The notes: generated by a model not told the origin, from the sequence alone. DNA of 8,206 bases from JABDLO01 sp035327565 (GCA_035327565.1 DAOLDB010000096.1:1-8206), one strand, 5' to 3'; positions 1 to 7,530 are shown, numbered from the stretch's first letter. Translations and numbers: made by a program.

Positions 1-1
1 G

Positions 2-75
2 AGCCAGTGGAGGGATTCGAACCCCCGACCCGCTGATTACAAATCAGCTGCTCTGGCCAGCTGAGCTACACTGGC
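2..75 (-). tRNA. tRNA-Thr, anticodon UGU
   Basis: Decodes ACA (and possibly other ACN) threonine codons. Read on the minus strand, the 74 nt fold into a full cloverleaf: a 7-bp acceptor stem (GCCAGTG with CACTGGC), a D arm GCTC...GAGC, an anticodon stem GCTGA/TCAGC around the loop TTTGTAA (anticodon TGT), a 5-nt variable loop, and a T arm GGGGG-TTCGAAT-CCCTC with one G-U pair. The discriminator base is U. No CCA is encoded in the bases visible after it, so CCA is presumably added enzymatically. It lies downstream of hpf on the same strand, as expected in Bacteroidota, where further tRNAs and tuf often follow; those would be beyond the left edge. Confident from structure alone. Confidence 0.97.
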
Positions 76-117
76 AGCTTTTTTCAATACTTTTAAGAAC
101 TTTTTCCAAAAGCGATG

Positions 118-148
118 CAAAAATAGTGTTTTTTCAATAATATTGAAA
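118..148 (-). promoter_or_regulatory. Bacteroidetes-type promoter for the tRNA-Thr transcript
   Basis: On the minus strand 125-118 reads TATTTTTG, a perfect match to the Bacteroidetes -7 consensus TAnnTTTG. Nineteen bases upstream, 148-145 reads TTTC, three of four matches to the -33 TTTG. The predicted start is near position 110, about 35 nt before the mature 5' end of the tRNA, which suits a precursor trimmed by RNase P. It would let the tRNA operon be transcribed independently of hpf. The consensus is short and the region AT-rich, so a chance match is possible. Confidence 0.5.
132..148. repeat. 17-nt palindrome in the tRNA promoter
   Basis: Two perfect 8-bp arms (TTTCAATA and TATTGAAA) flank a single central A at 140. 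The palindrome covers the -33 element and much of the spacer of the predicted tRNA promoter. The near-absent loop disfavours an RNA hairpin over the full length, although a 6-bp stem with a 5-nt loop is possible. No T-tract follows on the minus strand, so it is not a terminator for hpf. Its form and placement resemble a dimeric repressor operator. AT-rich sequence makes such symmetry less surprising. The rest of 76-241 is AT-rich and shows no other gene or RNA. Confidence 0.45.
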
Positions 149-241
149 TTATTACTTCAATTTTGTAAAAGAAAATTTTGGTTGCCTTTTTACAAAACTT
201 ATATAAAGTATAAGCAGGTTCAAATCTCTGATCTATACACT

Positions 242-544
242 CTATTTTACAGACTTCAACTTATCGTTGTGTTTTTTAAGCTGCCGCTTAAAAGTTTCAA
301 GTGCCTTATCAAATGAAGATTCAAATGTCTTATCTTCATTTTTTACAAATTGATACGGTCCAGGCACCCGGGCTTTCAGTTCAACCACTTTATCCTTTAC
401 CTGTCCCGAATTTTCAAGTTTCAAATACACATCCACTCCGATTAAAGTATCGTTGTATTTTTTAACTTTTTCTAATTTCTCTCTGATATAACTTTCTAGT
501 TTTAAATCTGCTGAAAAGCCTACTGAATAAATTCGTATTTCCAT
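242..544 (-). CDS. hpf: Ribosome hibernation promoting factor (short HPF / RaiA family)
   Basis: A 100-residue protein of the S30AE (sigma-54 modulation/HPF) family. Such proteins bind the decoding and mRNA channel region of the 30S subunit, block translation in starved or stationary cells, and promote inactive 70S or 100S particles. The sequence matches the family in length and pattern: an N-terminal strand (MEIRIYSVGFSA), a charged helix (LESYIREKLEKVKKY), a VDVYLKLEN strand, a KARVPG strand turn, and a second helix (ALETFKRQLKKHNDKL) ending in a Lys-rich tail. There is no C-terminal dimerisation domain, so this is the short form. The start is set by an AAGGA site four bases upstream. It lies 41 bp after the metalloprotease gene and upstream of tRNA-Thr, the conserved hpf-tRNA order of Bacteroidota. 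No convincing own promoter is visible in the 41-bp gap, so transcription could start inside the preceding gene or read through from it. Confidence 0.93.
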   Translation of the reverse strand: MEIRIYSVGFSADLKLESYIREKLEKVKKYNDTLIGVDVYLKLENSGQVKDKVVELKARVPGPYQFVKNEDKTFESSFDKALETFKRQLKKHNDKLKSVK

Positions 545-548
545 GAAG

Positions 549-553
549 TCCTT
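549..553 (-). promoter_or_regulatory. Shine-Dalgarno site of hpf
   Basis: Minus-strand AAGGA is separated from the hpf ATG by four bases. It stands out because none of the other genes with a visible start in the window has a recognisable Shine-Dalgarno sequence, which is usual in Bacteroidota. It supports the ATG at 544 as the true start. Confidence 0.6.
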
Positions 554-585
554 CTTTGTATAAAATGAACAAAAAATTAAAAAAC

Positions 586-3099
586 CTAACGGCCGGCTCT
601 GAAAATTTTTTTCGATACACTACTCTTTCCACTCTGTATGGTCAAAATTAACATATTGCTCTGATCAGTAACCGGAATAGAAAATTCATATTCATTCACT
701 GAAGTTTTACTCAGTAATCTGCCATCGAGGGTAAATAAATACACTAACGCTTCAGGTGCATCAGTCACCGGTCTTTTGATGTATATCCGGTCTCCCGTAA
801 CAGGATTAGGGAAGATCAATACATCATTATTTTCTGTCAAATCAATTACGGAAGTAGACTGATCTTGTATATTTAAATTATCGATTGCCCATCCCCAACC
901 TACAGCAAAAGGATCGGAAAATAATCGAAACCGAAATAACACCGTATCTCCCGCAACAAAGTTTCCTTTATCTGTAATGTCAATGGAACGCTTTCTGAAC
1001 ATGGAAGGGTGACCTACCGCCGTTGAGTTGCCAGCAGAAATACTGCTATTGTAAGTATTCAGCCAGCTTACATGCGCTCGGCTATCATATCCGTCAATAA
1101 TGGGTAGCCATTGATTCGTCCCCAACTTTCTACCTTCTACTATTACATAATCCCAAAATTCAAGAGTGCCAAAGGCAAAACCTGGCTCTCCCGGTTCAAT
1201 CAAAACTATTTCATCAAACTCCATCAGAGGATTCTTACTATCCACAATAATAGGAACCTTCAAATTGTAAATTAAGTTTAAAGTATTATTTTGGCCTGCG
1301 CTGGGATAGGGATGAAGCGAATGTATAGCGGGATTGTTAAAATTCACAGGCCGTTCAATAGAAAAACCATTGCCTTCAAAATCATCCGTCGGTGTATTGA
1401 AATCATTGAAATAGGAGACAACCGGTGACGGTACTGCAGTCACCTCCACGATAAAAAAAGATCCATCTTCTGGCATGAAGGATGAATTTTTTGATATAGC
1501 CCTGTCAATCGCAATGATTCGATACTCAATCTCATCCCCTTCAGATAGAAAATTTAATGGAATGGGCAATTTAGCAATATAGTTATTTTCTCCAAATTGA
1601 TTGGCCGTATCAACTTCCATCAACACCGGCCCCATTTCTTCTCCTTTCATTTTCCATTCCACAGTAACGCTTTCCACTCCCGTATAACCATCGCTAACAA
1701 TGGTTTCGAGATCCAATGACCGGTCCTTATCATTGATCTGGGCGATGGGCTCGTGGACAATCACCGGAGGTATTGTATCCAATCCATATCGCATATCATA
1801 ATATACCTGAAACTTATTCAATACATCATACCCTGGGTTGGTAAAAAACCGCCCATTGATATCAGCTGCCTCAAAGTAATACAACATAATATCGCCAGTT
1901 TCAAATGCTGGCAATTCAAATTCAAATAGGTCACCTCCTTTGTACTCCATAGGCTCTTTGAAATCTCTATTTCCCTCAAAGTCTGGAAAAGGTAGACGAT
2001 AGTTTATAAACAAAGTACTGCTATCAAGTCTGGCATCTGATTCGACCCTGATTTGTACGGGTATTTTTTCAAAAGGAGATCTTTCCACCGTATTGGAAGG
2101 TCTGTCATGTAATAAATAGGTATGACTCCATCCCAGATCATGCATGATCTCAGTTGAAATTCCCGGATCTCTTATAGCCTGTCCACGATTGGCGAATGGA
2201 GTCATTAACGCATCGTCAGTATTTTGATAAGTATTGTGGTCTAAGTGGCTAATACTGGAACCCGGCTGATAGGGTGTCGGAGAAAATAGTTTGAATTTGG
2301 TATGATTCACCTCCGAATTCCAAAAAAGATCATTCCGGGAAAGGCGTGAAGCCATATTAGAGGTTTGATCTTCAAACGAAGTCAATTTCTGGCCGGCTTC
2401 ATTAACTAAATAATCAACAAAGGCAGTAAAGCGATTATTAGTGAATACCCCTATAATACCGATCCCGTCTTGAACAGAAACGGAAGAGTTAAAACCTAAT
2501 CCATGCAAAACTTCATGAAGTAATACAGAAAAAAAATCGAAGCGAGGTCCGATTCCGGTAGCATCTTCCACCCGGTAAAACCAGTCAATATTTGAGTTAA
2601 CTCTAATTTCTAAATCCGGGGACTCCGGATCATTGATTTCAAATCCTGCTATTTTTTCTGCTAATGCCACAGGAAAAACTCCATTGATTTTCGGGGAATT
2701 TCTAAAATTGCTATACCATCTACTAACCGATGCCCCTGCCAATGCAGTTCCATCTATAATTCTATATGTGAGATGGATATTGATTTTAACTGGAGTCCTG
2801 ATTAAATCTCCTAACACACTAAGAACGCCTTCCTCAAAAACATGTTTGGCTTCCTCCGGCACATTGCCTATATAAGTAACATTAAACTGTTCCTTGCCCC
2901 TTCCCCTGATTCTTGCTCTTCTTTGATAAGGGATGTGGGAATATACAATCTCTTGTGTAAAGGGCCTAAAATGGATAGAGGTATCTTTTTGAATCTCGAC
3001 CATGGGATAATCCGATACTACCTGGGCTATTGTTCTCGAAGAGAAAAAAAATAAAGAAATGAAGAAAATTGAATAAAGATACTGTTGCATATAAATCAT
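586..3099 (-). CDS. Secreted leishmanolysin-like zinc metalloprotease with T9SS sorting domain
   Basis: 837 residues, probably an extracellular protease that hydrolyses proteins with a catalytic zinc. A signal peptide spans residues 1-25 (cleavage likely IA|Q26). The catalytic region runs to about residue 330 and contains HEVLHGLGF (H195, E196, H199), then after a long insertion SISHLDH (H285 the likely third ligand) and a LMTPF Met-turn (M299), ending near MHDLGW (318-324). This order matches the metzincin fold with the M8/leishmanolysin insertion, not the contiguous HExxHxxGxxH. Two Ig-like beta domains follow (about 345-435 and 445-555), then a jelly-roll or MAM-like module (about 558-748, with FAFGTLEFWDY and GWGWAIDN), then a type A T9SS C-terminal domain (755-837, FPNPVTGD). 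No cysteine occurs anywhere. The start could be M1 or M4; neither has a Shine-Dalgarno site. It lies 45 bp after the 224-residue secreted protein gene, with no terminator between them, so the two are probably co-transcribed. The protease class is confident from motifs; the substrate is unknown. Confidence 0.88.
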   Translation of the reverse strand: MIYMQQYLYSIFFISLFFFSSRTIAQVVSDYPMVEIQKDTSIHFRPFTQEIVYSHIPYQRRARIRGRGKEQFNVTYIGNVPEEAKHVFEEGVLSVLGDLIRTPVKINIHLTYRIIDGTALAGASVSRWYSNFRNSPKINGVFPVALAEKIAGFEINDPESPDLEIRVNSNIDWFYRVEDATGIGPRFDFFSVLLHEVLHGLGFNSSVSVQDGIGIIGVFTNNRFTAFVDYLVNEAGQKLTSFEDQTSNMASRLSRNDLFWNSEVNHTKFKLFSPTPYQPGSSISHLDHNTYQNTDDALMTPFANRGQAIRDPGISTEIMHDLGWSHTYLLHDRPSNTVERSPFEKIPVQIRVESDARLDSSTLFINYRLPFPDFEGNRDFKEPMEYKGGDLFEFELPAFETGDIMLYYFEAADINGRFFTNPGYDVLNKFQVYYDMRYGLDTIPPVIVHEPIAQINDKDRSLDLETIVSDGYTGVESVTVEWKMKGEEMGPVLMEVDTANQFGENNYIAKLPIPLNFLSEGDEIEYRIIAIDRAISKNSSFMPEDGSFFIVEVTAVPSPVVSYFNDFNTPTDDFEGNGFSIERPVNFNNPAIHSLHPYPSAGQNNTLNLIYNLKVPIIVDSKNPLMEFDEIVLIEPGEPGFAFGTLEFWDYVIVEGRKLGTNQWLPIIDGYDSRAHVSWLNTYNSSISAGNSTAVGHPSMFRKRSIDITDKGNFVAGDTVLFRFRLFSDPFAVGWGWAIDNLNIQDQSTSVIDLTENNDVLIFPNPVTGDRIYIKRPVTDAPEALVYLFTLDGRLLSKTSVNEYEFSIPVTDQSNMLILTIQSGKSSVSKKIFRAGR

Positions 3100-3144
3100 T
3101 GAGGCTACGAATTAAATGATCAACTTTATTATAATTAAAAAAAG

Positions 3145-3819
3145 TTATTGCCACACCAAAGAAAACAATTTGATGACATCATTTTCTTTTTTTAATTGTA
3201 AATTATTTTGCTTTTCCATTTTTTCCAACAAAGATCTTTGATGTGGAAATTTTGCTGCGAAATCTTTTGATCTCAAACGGATCTTCTCAAAACCCGATCC
3301 ATCCAAAATGTAGTGATATTCATAGGTTTTAATCAGATCCGTATCCGATCCTTTTCCATAATTAGATCCTCCTTCAGAAAACACTTTGGATTCATATCCT
3401 TTTGCAAAGATGAAATCTTCCGATTCAAACAATACCTGATAATAACGCCAGGGATCTGATGGATTAAGATTGTTTTTAAAGGTCATCACTGTATATTGTG
3501 CCATACTTTGATCATTCGGATGGATAACAACTTCTCCGTATAGTCGTTCATTGATGACAATTTCCTCGCCGTTTGATTCTGACATAAATAGACCCATGAT
3601 TCGGTTTAAGTTGAGCAAAATATCCTCTTTAACATTGCCACGACGGTCAATCAATTTACCCTTTTGATACTCTGAAAACAAAGTTACACCTTTTGCTCCA
3701 GGGTTATATTTTCTCTCCATAAGCAACTGTCCGGAAGAGGAAGAAACAAAATCCTGGCCCATCAATGTGAATGAGTTACAAAGAATGACCCAGGTTGTAA
3801 TGAACAAACTTAACTTCAT
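3145..3819 (-). CDS. Secreted protein of unknown function, 224 residues
   Basis: I do not recognise this family. A signal peptide is clear (MKLSLFITTWVILCNSFTLMG, cleavage probably before Q22). The only cysteine, C14, lies in the hydrophobic core without a proper lipobox, so it is not an obvious lipoprotein. The mature part is about 200 residues, rich in beta-type alternation in its first two thirds (VTLFSEYQKGK, RLYGEVVIHP, YYQVLFESEDF, KTYEYHYILDG), then a Lys-rich helical tail (RSLLEKMEKQ, NLQLKKENDVIKLFSLV). There is no T9SS sorting domain, so the product should stay in the periplasm or at the outer membrane, unlike the proteases on either side. It lies 143 bp downstream of the subtilase gene and 45 bp upstream of the metalloprotease gene. 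The position would suit an accessory or protective partner of the metalloprotease, but nothing in the sequence proves it. Confidence 0.85.
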   Translation of the reverse strand: MKLSLFITTWVILCNSFTLMGQDFVSSSSGQLLMERKYNPGAKGVTLFSEYQKGKLIDRRGNVKEDILLNLNRIMGLFMSESNGEEIVINERLYGEVVIHPNDQSMAQYTVMTFKNNLNPSDPWRYYQVLFESEDFIFAKGYESKVFSEGGSNYGKGSDTDLIKTYEYHYILDGSGFEKIRLRSKDFAAKFPHQRSLLEKMEKQNNLQLKKENDVIKLFSLVWQ

Positions 3820-3900
3820 GATTTATATTTTCATTAAATAATACTCTTTGGAGCCATCCTGTAGCCCTAAATGCATTCAATTATTCCAAAATCCTTTCTT

Positions 3901-3923
3901 AAAAAACACAGATTTCTTAATCT
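3901..3923 (-). terminator. Weak terminator-like hairpin after the subtilase gene
   Basis: On the minus strand a perfect 5-bp stem AGATT/AATCT with a 4-nt loop (3910-3923) is followed by GTG and then six T (3906-3901). The stem is short and AT-rich, so termination would be partial at best. It is the only candidate in the 143-bp gap after the subtilase stop codon. The rest of 3820-3962 shows no gene and no promoter I can defend. Confidence 0.35.
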
Positions 3924-3962
3924 CCAAAACGTAATGTCTCCGTATCATAATATATATTCACT

Positions 3963-6900
3963 CTATATTCGTATGAATCTAAAAGATGAAACTTTATCAC
4001 TTGCCTGAATTCTCAGAATGTACATTCCTGACGTAACATTCTGCATGTCTACAGGTATAGTGGATGAAGTTTGATTTTGTAATGTAAATAAAATTTTGCC
4101 TGCCAAATCAATAACTGATATGGTCAGGTTTTGCAATTGATCTCTGGGCTGTACTATATAAAGTGGAGAATCACCAACCACAGGATTGGGGAAAACATTC
4201 AAAATCTGTACAATATTATCCTCCGGGGGGTCATCAGTAGAGGAAGTCCCGAAGAGTTCTTCAACGCTTTTGCGATTACACATCTGATCAAAAGTGAGGA
4301 CAAAGTATATTCCTGGTATATTATTATGGAGAAATACTCGGTTAACTTCCCCTGAAAGTAGCTGACCATCTCTGAACCATTGGTAAGACATAGCTGACCT
4401 GAAACTTGCCAATTGGGTAGGATTGACTATAACGCGATTGTCAGGAAGTGTGTTATCGAGGATTTCAATGGTTTGGGAAAACATCGATTGGGCTTCCCCA
4501 TCTCCTACCACCAAGCCAATTTCAATGTGTCCGGTTTGATCGAATGATATAAAAGAGGTACTCTCATCCGAAGTTTCTATACCATCCACCATCCATTTTC
4601 TTTGCGTGTAATTTCCCTCACTTTTGTCAATGAGATACGTGAGGCCATGGACACAAGGATATCTGATTTCAAAGTTTGCAAATATCAAGTCATCACAAGA
4701 ACCGACAAACCAGTTTTCAGCATGAATCACTTCACTTTGTATACCTACTGATACAGCACCAAATCCAGTGAGACTTACATTCTCAATGAATAAGTTTTCA
4801 AAACAAAAGCGTCGATGCGGAATCAGCTCCAAAGTAGCAGTTCCCGGTGAAACTATAGATGTCAATAAGGGTCCTGACGAGTTGAGGTGCAAATCTTCAA
4901 TTATCGTCAACTGAATGCCATTGATAAGATGCAAGGCAGCATCCTCAACTTTTAAGTCTTTCACCCGGTTATCACTAAGAATAGATACTTCCCCTTCTTT
5001 GACATCCAACTTTTTGAATTGATTGTTTGAACCGATTATTTCAAGGGTGCTTCCGTGAATAAAAACTGAAGATTGAAATTCGAATCCGTTAATATCTAAA
5101 ATGGAAGAATTTCCTGTGTCAAAATACCATTCGCTACCCATGTCATCCCATATTGTATTTTCAGCAACGCGCAACTCCTCAAGCCCTCTGAAAATGGATT
5201 GTCTCGATATCAAAGAAGCCCCTTCTTCTGACAAAACCAAACGTTTAATATTATACTGTTCATTTTCTGGCAACATTACCCTTCCCGCTTTAATTTCCAG
5301 ATTGATGGGATTGGTTTTGCCAGGTTCGATTCGCCATGAAGTTGTTCCTCCGTTATCTACCTTAATGGTCATCTTATCCGATGTACTCAAACCAAAATTA
5401 AATGTCTTTTCCTGTGTGGAAGGGTTAAATCGCAATAACATATTCCCGTCCAATAAAGTGAGACTTTCTCTATTAAGCAGTGTCGTTGCATCTGTGCTGA
5501 GTGCATGACCATTGAAATCTAAAGTGGCCTCCTTGTTAGAAAGCCAAATGACACTTCCTATGGTTTCATCTCTTTCCAATTGCACCACATGATCACCATT
5601 TCCAGGAAATGAATTTTCATCAAAGATAGCCCTTGAGGTGCTGTCAGGAATCAACCCCGCTGCATTACCTCCTGAGGAAAGTGCCCATTGTGTGCCATCA
5701 TTCCATTTTCCGGAATTTCCAATCCAGTATAAATTGGTTAACCCGCTATTTTCAGAGGTGTATGAAATAATTAGGCTAAATCTCTGTCTACCGGTAACCA
5801 ATTGATTTTTATGACTGATTTTCAGAAAATAAGGTCGCTGTTCAGGGTTTGGAAAATCAATTTTTTCCACATTATCTCTGAAATTATCCCCCTTTCCTGC
5901 TGCAAGTCCCGGGCTGGAAGGATCCAAAATATAAGGGAATATCTGATTACCCGACTCATCAACTATACGCATATCCAGATCATTAACCAACATGAGATTG
6001 GTTGGATTAAGACTGACCGGAGGTGGGGTTCCAGGCAAATCAGTCCAAACCAGCGTGGTGGTAATTTTTTTTCCAGCCACTGGAGTCAAAACATATTCTT
6101 TTACCTGCCCATTTAAAATTTCATCCTCGATAAGAATATTATTGATTCCATCATTATTTAATAAAAATTCTACTGCGCCTTTTGTATTTAGCATTCCCCA
6201 GCCATATTGATAATCAGGTCCTGGTCCGGCCCCGGTTGGAAAAGCTGTATGAATAGCCAAACCCTTCAAAGATGAACTCAGCATATACCTGCCATTTAGA
6301 TTATGAAAAGCCTGTTGTATCAGTAAAAGGCTTCCGGATACTACCGGGGTAGACATGGATGTCCCACTTGAATTGCCATAAGATTGGTCACTACCGGAGG
6401 TTGAGGAAAATAACCCTACTCCAGGTGCCACCAAATCAGGCTTGATTCTCCCATCATCCGTAGGACCCCAACTGCTAAATTCACTCATCAATATATCCGC
6501 AGGCCCTGGAATAGCAACATTCACTTTTCTCACTGCACCTACTGTAATAATATTTTTGGCGGTACCATATGTAGATATGATGTCAAATGGGCCATCAGGA
6601 GGGAAGCGCCCGTCCCCTACATCATTGCGATCATTTCCTGCTGCTTTTACAATGGTGTAATAAGGGTGATGGAGTGCCAATTCATCCCATAAGGCTGTCT
6701 TGGAATCATAAAATCCAAATTTCCAGTCTGCTTCGGTGCTTATATTCGGATCTCCACGCCAAATCCACGATCCATTCTGAAAACTCCATCCGGCAGACGT
6801 TCCATATGAATGATTGGAGACCAGTAAATCATTATTCAAAGCCTCCACAGTCATCTCCTGAGTATCATCATTAAAATCATAATTGGTTGAAAAGGCTTCA

Positions 6901-7397
6901 TAAGCCATTCCCCGGGCTGCCGGAGTCAATCCACCAGCCATAATGGTACCTTGTACATGGGTAGCATGATTGTCTATATTGCCCGGATTGTTATTAACCA
7001 ACCTCCTCTCAAATTCCTGGTGTGAATCTCTCGCTACACCACCATCCCAAACCCCGACTTTCATTCCTTTTCCGGTAAGATTTAAGCCCAGACTTCCACC
7101 GGAACGTAAATGATTGACTCCTACTGATTGGGCAGATTCTTCATTATAAGTGGTTATAAAAACAGGCTGTCCATTGATCACATCCGTAATATAATATGTT
7201 TTGGCTGGAGTAACAATGACTCCCTCAAAGGCTGGATTCTCGATTAAAAATGTTTCAATTCGTTTCGTTCTTTCGTAATCAAATTGCATTGATTTTTCAA
7301 GAAGATGTTCCAGGCCTCTGGGATTTTTATGAGGAAATTGTGCGAACGAAAGAATGGAATAAATGATTAAAAATAAAAGTGTAAAAATTTTCTTCAT
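3963..7397 (-). CDS. Secreted subtilisin-like (S8) serine protease with beta-rich tail and T9SS sorting domain
   Basis: An extracellular endopeptidase using an Asp-His-Ser triad. Numbered from the ATG at 7397 (1144 residues): signal peptide 1-19 (MKKIFTLLFLIIYS, cleavage FA|Q20); propeptide-like region to about 95; S8 domain about 105-415 with D118 (VGVWDGG), H144 (HATHVQGT), oxyanion N255 (KAAGND) and S347 (GTSMSTP); a beta-sandwich about 420-547 (VWTDLPG, LVNDLDM) as in KP-43-type subtilases; a YWIGNSGKWNDGTQW module about 555-640; a beta-helix-like stretch to about 905; PKD- and Ig-like segments about 907-1050; and a type A T9SS domain about 1063-1144 (FPNPVVGD, SGMYILRI). The S8 domain is intact, so it should be active; D-H-N-S spacing is normal. 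An upstream in-frame ATG at 7409 adds MCNF, but it sits within a tandem repeat and MKK begins a standard signal peptide, so 7397 is preferred. It is transcribed away from the terminator at 7579-7617 and probably from its own promoter. Confidence 0.93.
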   Translation of the reverse strand: MKKIFTLLFLIIYSILSFAQFPHKNPRGLEHLLEKSMQFDYERTKRIETFLIENPAFEGVIVTPAKTYYITDVINGQPVFITTYNEESAQSVGVNHLRSGGSLGLNLTGKGMKVGVWDGGVARDSHQEFERRLVNNNPGNIDNHATHVQGTIMAGGLTPAARGMAYEAFSTNYDFNDDTQEMTVEALNNDLLVSNHSYGTSAGWSFQNGSWIWRGDPNISTEADWKFGFYDSKTALWDELALHHPYYTIVKAAGNDRNDVGDGRFPPDGPFDIISTYGTAKNIITVGAVRKVNVAIPGPADILMSEFSSWGPTDDGRIKPDLVAPGVGLFSSTSGSDQSYGNSSGTSMSTPVVSGSLLLIQQAFHNLNGRYMLSSSLKGLAIHTAFPTGAGPGPDYQYGWGMLNTKGAVEFLLNNDGINNILIEDEILNGQVKEYVLTPVAGKKITTTLVWTDLPGTPPPVSLNPTNLMLVNDLDMRIVDESGNQIFPYILDPSSPGLAAGKGDNFRDNVEKIDFPNPEQRPYFLKISHKNQLVTGRQRFSLIISYTSENSGLTNLYWIGNSGKWNDGTQWALSSGGNAAGLIPDSTSRAIFDENSFPGNGDHVVQLERDETIGSVIWLSNKEATLDFNGHALSTDATTLLNRESLTLLDGNMLLRFNPSTQEKTFNFGLSTSDKMTIKVDNGGTTSWRIEPGKTNPINLEIKAGRVMLPENEQYNIKRLVLSEEGASLISRQSIFRGLEELRVAENTIWDDMGSEWYFDTGNSSILDINGFEFQSSVFIHGSTLEIIGSNNQFKKLDVKEGEVSILSDNRVKDLKVEDAALHLINGIQLTIIEDLHLNSSGPLLTSIVSPGTATLELIPHRRFCFENLFIENVSLTGFGAVSVGIQSEVIHAENWFVGSCDDLIFANFEIRYPCVHGLTYLIDKSEGNYTQRKWMVDGIETSDESTSFISFDQTGHIEIGLVVGDGEAQSMFSQTIEILDNTLPDNRVIVNPTQLASFRSAMSYQWFRDGQLLSGEVNRVFLHNNIPGIYFVLTFDQMCNRKSVEELFGTSSTDDPPEDNIVQILNVFPNPVVGDSPLYIVQPRDQLQNLTISVIDLAGKILFTLQNQTSSTIPVDMQNVTSGMYILRIQASDKVSSFRFIRI

Positions 7398-7404
7398 GAA
7401 ATTA

Positions 7405-7424
7405 CACATTTAATCACATTTAAT
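7405..7424 (-). repeat. 10-bp tandem repeat just ahead of the subtilase start
   Basis: The unit ATTAAATGTG (minus strand) occurs twice without mismatch, ending 7 bases before the preferred ATG. Each copy contains an ATG: the nearer one opens the alternative in-frame start at 7409, the farther one (7419) is followed at once by TGA. The duplication therefore creates decoy start codons in the translation initiation region. This may be chance slippage or may affect expression. Confidence 0.6.
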
Positions 7425-7451
7425 GATTCAGATTTAATAATAAACAAAACG

Positions 7452-7476
7452 CAAGACCTGGGCAACCGTAGTCTTG
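7452..7476 (-). promoter_or_regulatory. Hairpin in the predicted subtilase 5' leader
   Basis: A perfect 6-bp inverted repeat CAAGAC/GTCTTG surrounds 13 bases that can add a small inner GG/CC pairing. On the minus strand it is followed by CGTTTTGTTT, giving it a faint resemblance to a terminator or attenuator. It lies between the predicted promoter and the subtilase start in an otherwise unstructured AT-rich leader. I match it to no known riboswitch class. It may be only a stabilising leader hairpin. Confidence 0.35.
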
Positions 7477-7530
7477 AAGATGTATTGAATGTACGTTATT
7501 TATATTAATTAAGATTTTTGTAACCTGGTT

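Noticed and set aside
2..75. tRNA gene as an integration site for a mobile element
   Set aside because: No integrase gene and no repeated copy of the tRNA 3' end were seen in the window.
586..610. GCCGGC palindrome plus T-run after the metalloprotease as a terminator
   Set aside because: The palindrome has no loop and lies mostly before the stop codon; no stem of useful length precedes the T-run.
2633..3054. Plus-strand open frames of 80 and 70 codons
   Set aside because: They lie fully antisense to the metalloprotease gene, show no recognisable protein features and lack initiation signals.
2966..3154. Minus-strand 62-codon frame overlapping the metalloprotease start
   Set aside because: It overlaps the signal peptide coding region of a well-supported gene in another frame and shows only low-complexity Phe/Asn residues.
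3925..3933. TACGTTTTG on the minus strand as a -7 element for the 224-residue protein gene
   Set aside because: It needs a three-base gap or one mismatch to fit TAnnTTTG and has no TTTG 19-21 bases upstream.
5101..5508. Plus-strand open frame of 135 codons
   Set aside because: Antisense to the subtilase gene, which has clear domains throughout; composition is that of a shadow frame.
5802..6874. Several overlapping plus-strand open frames of 72-104 codons
   Set aside because: All are antisense to the catalytic domain of the subtilase, with no start signals or protein features of their own.
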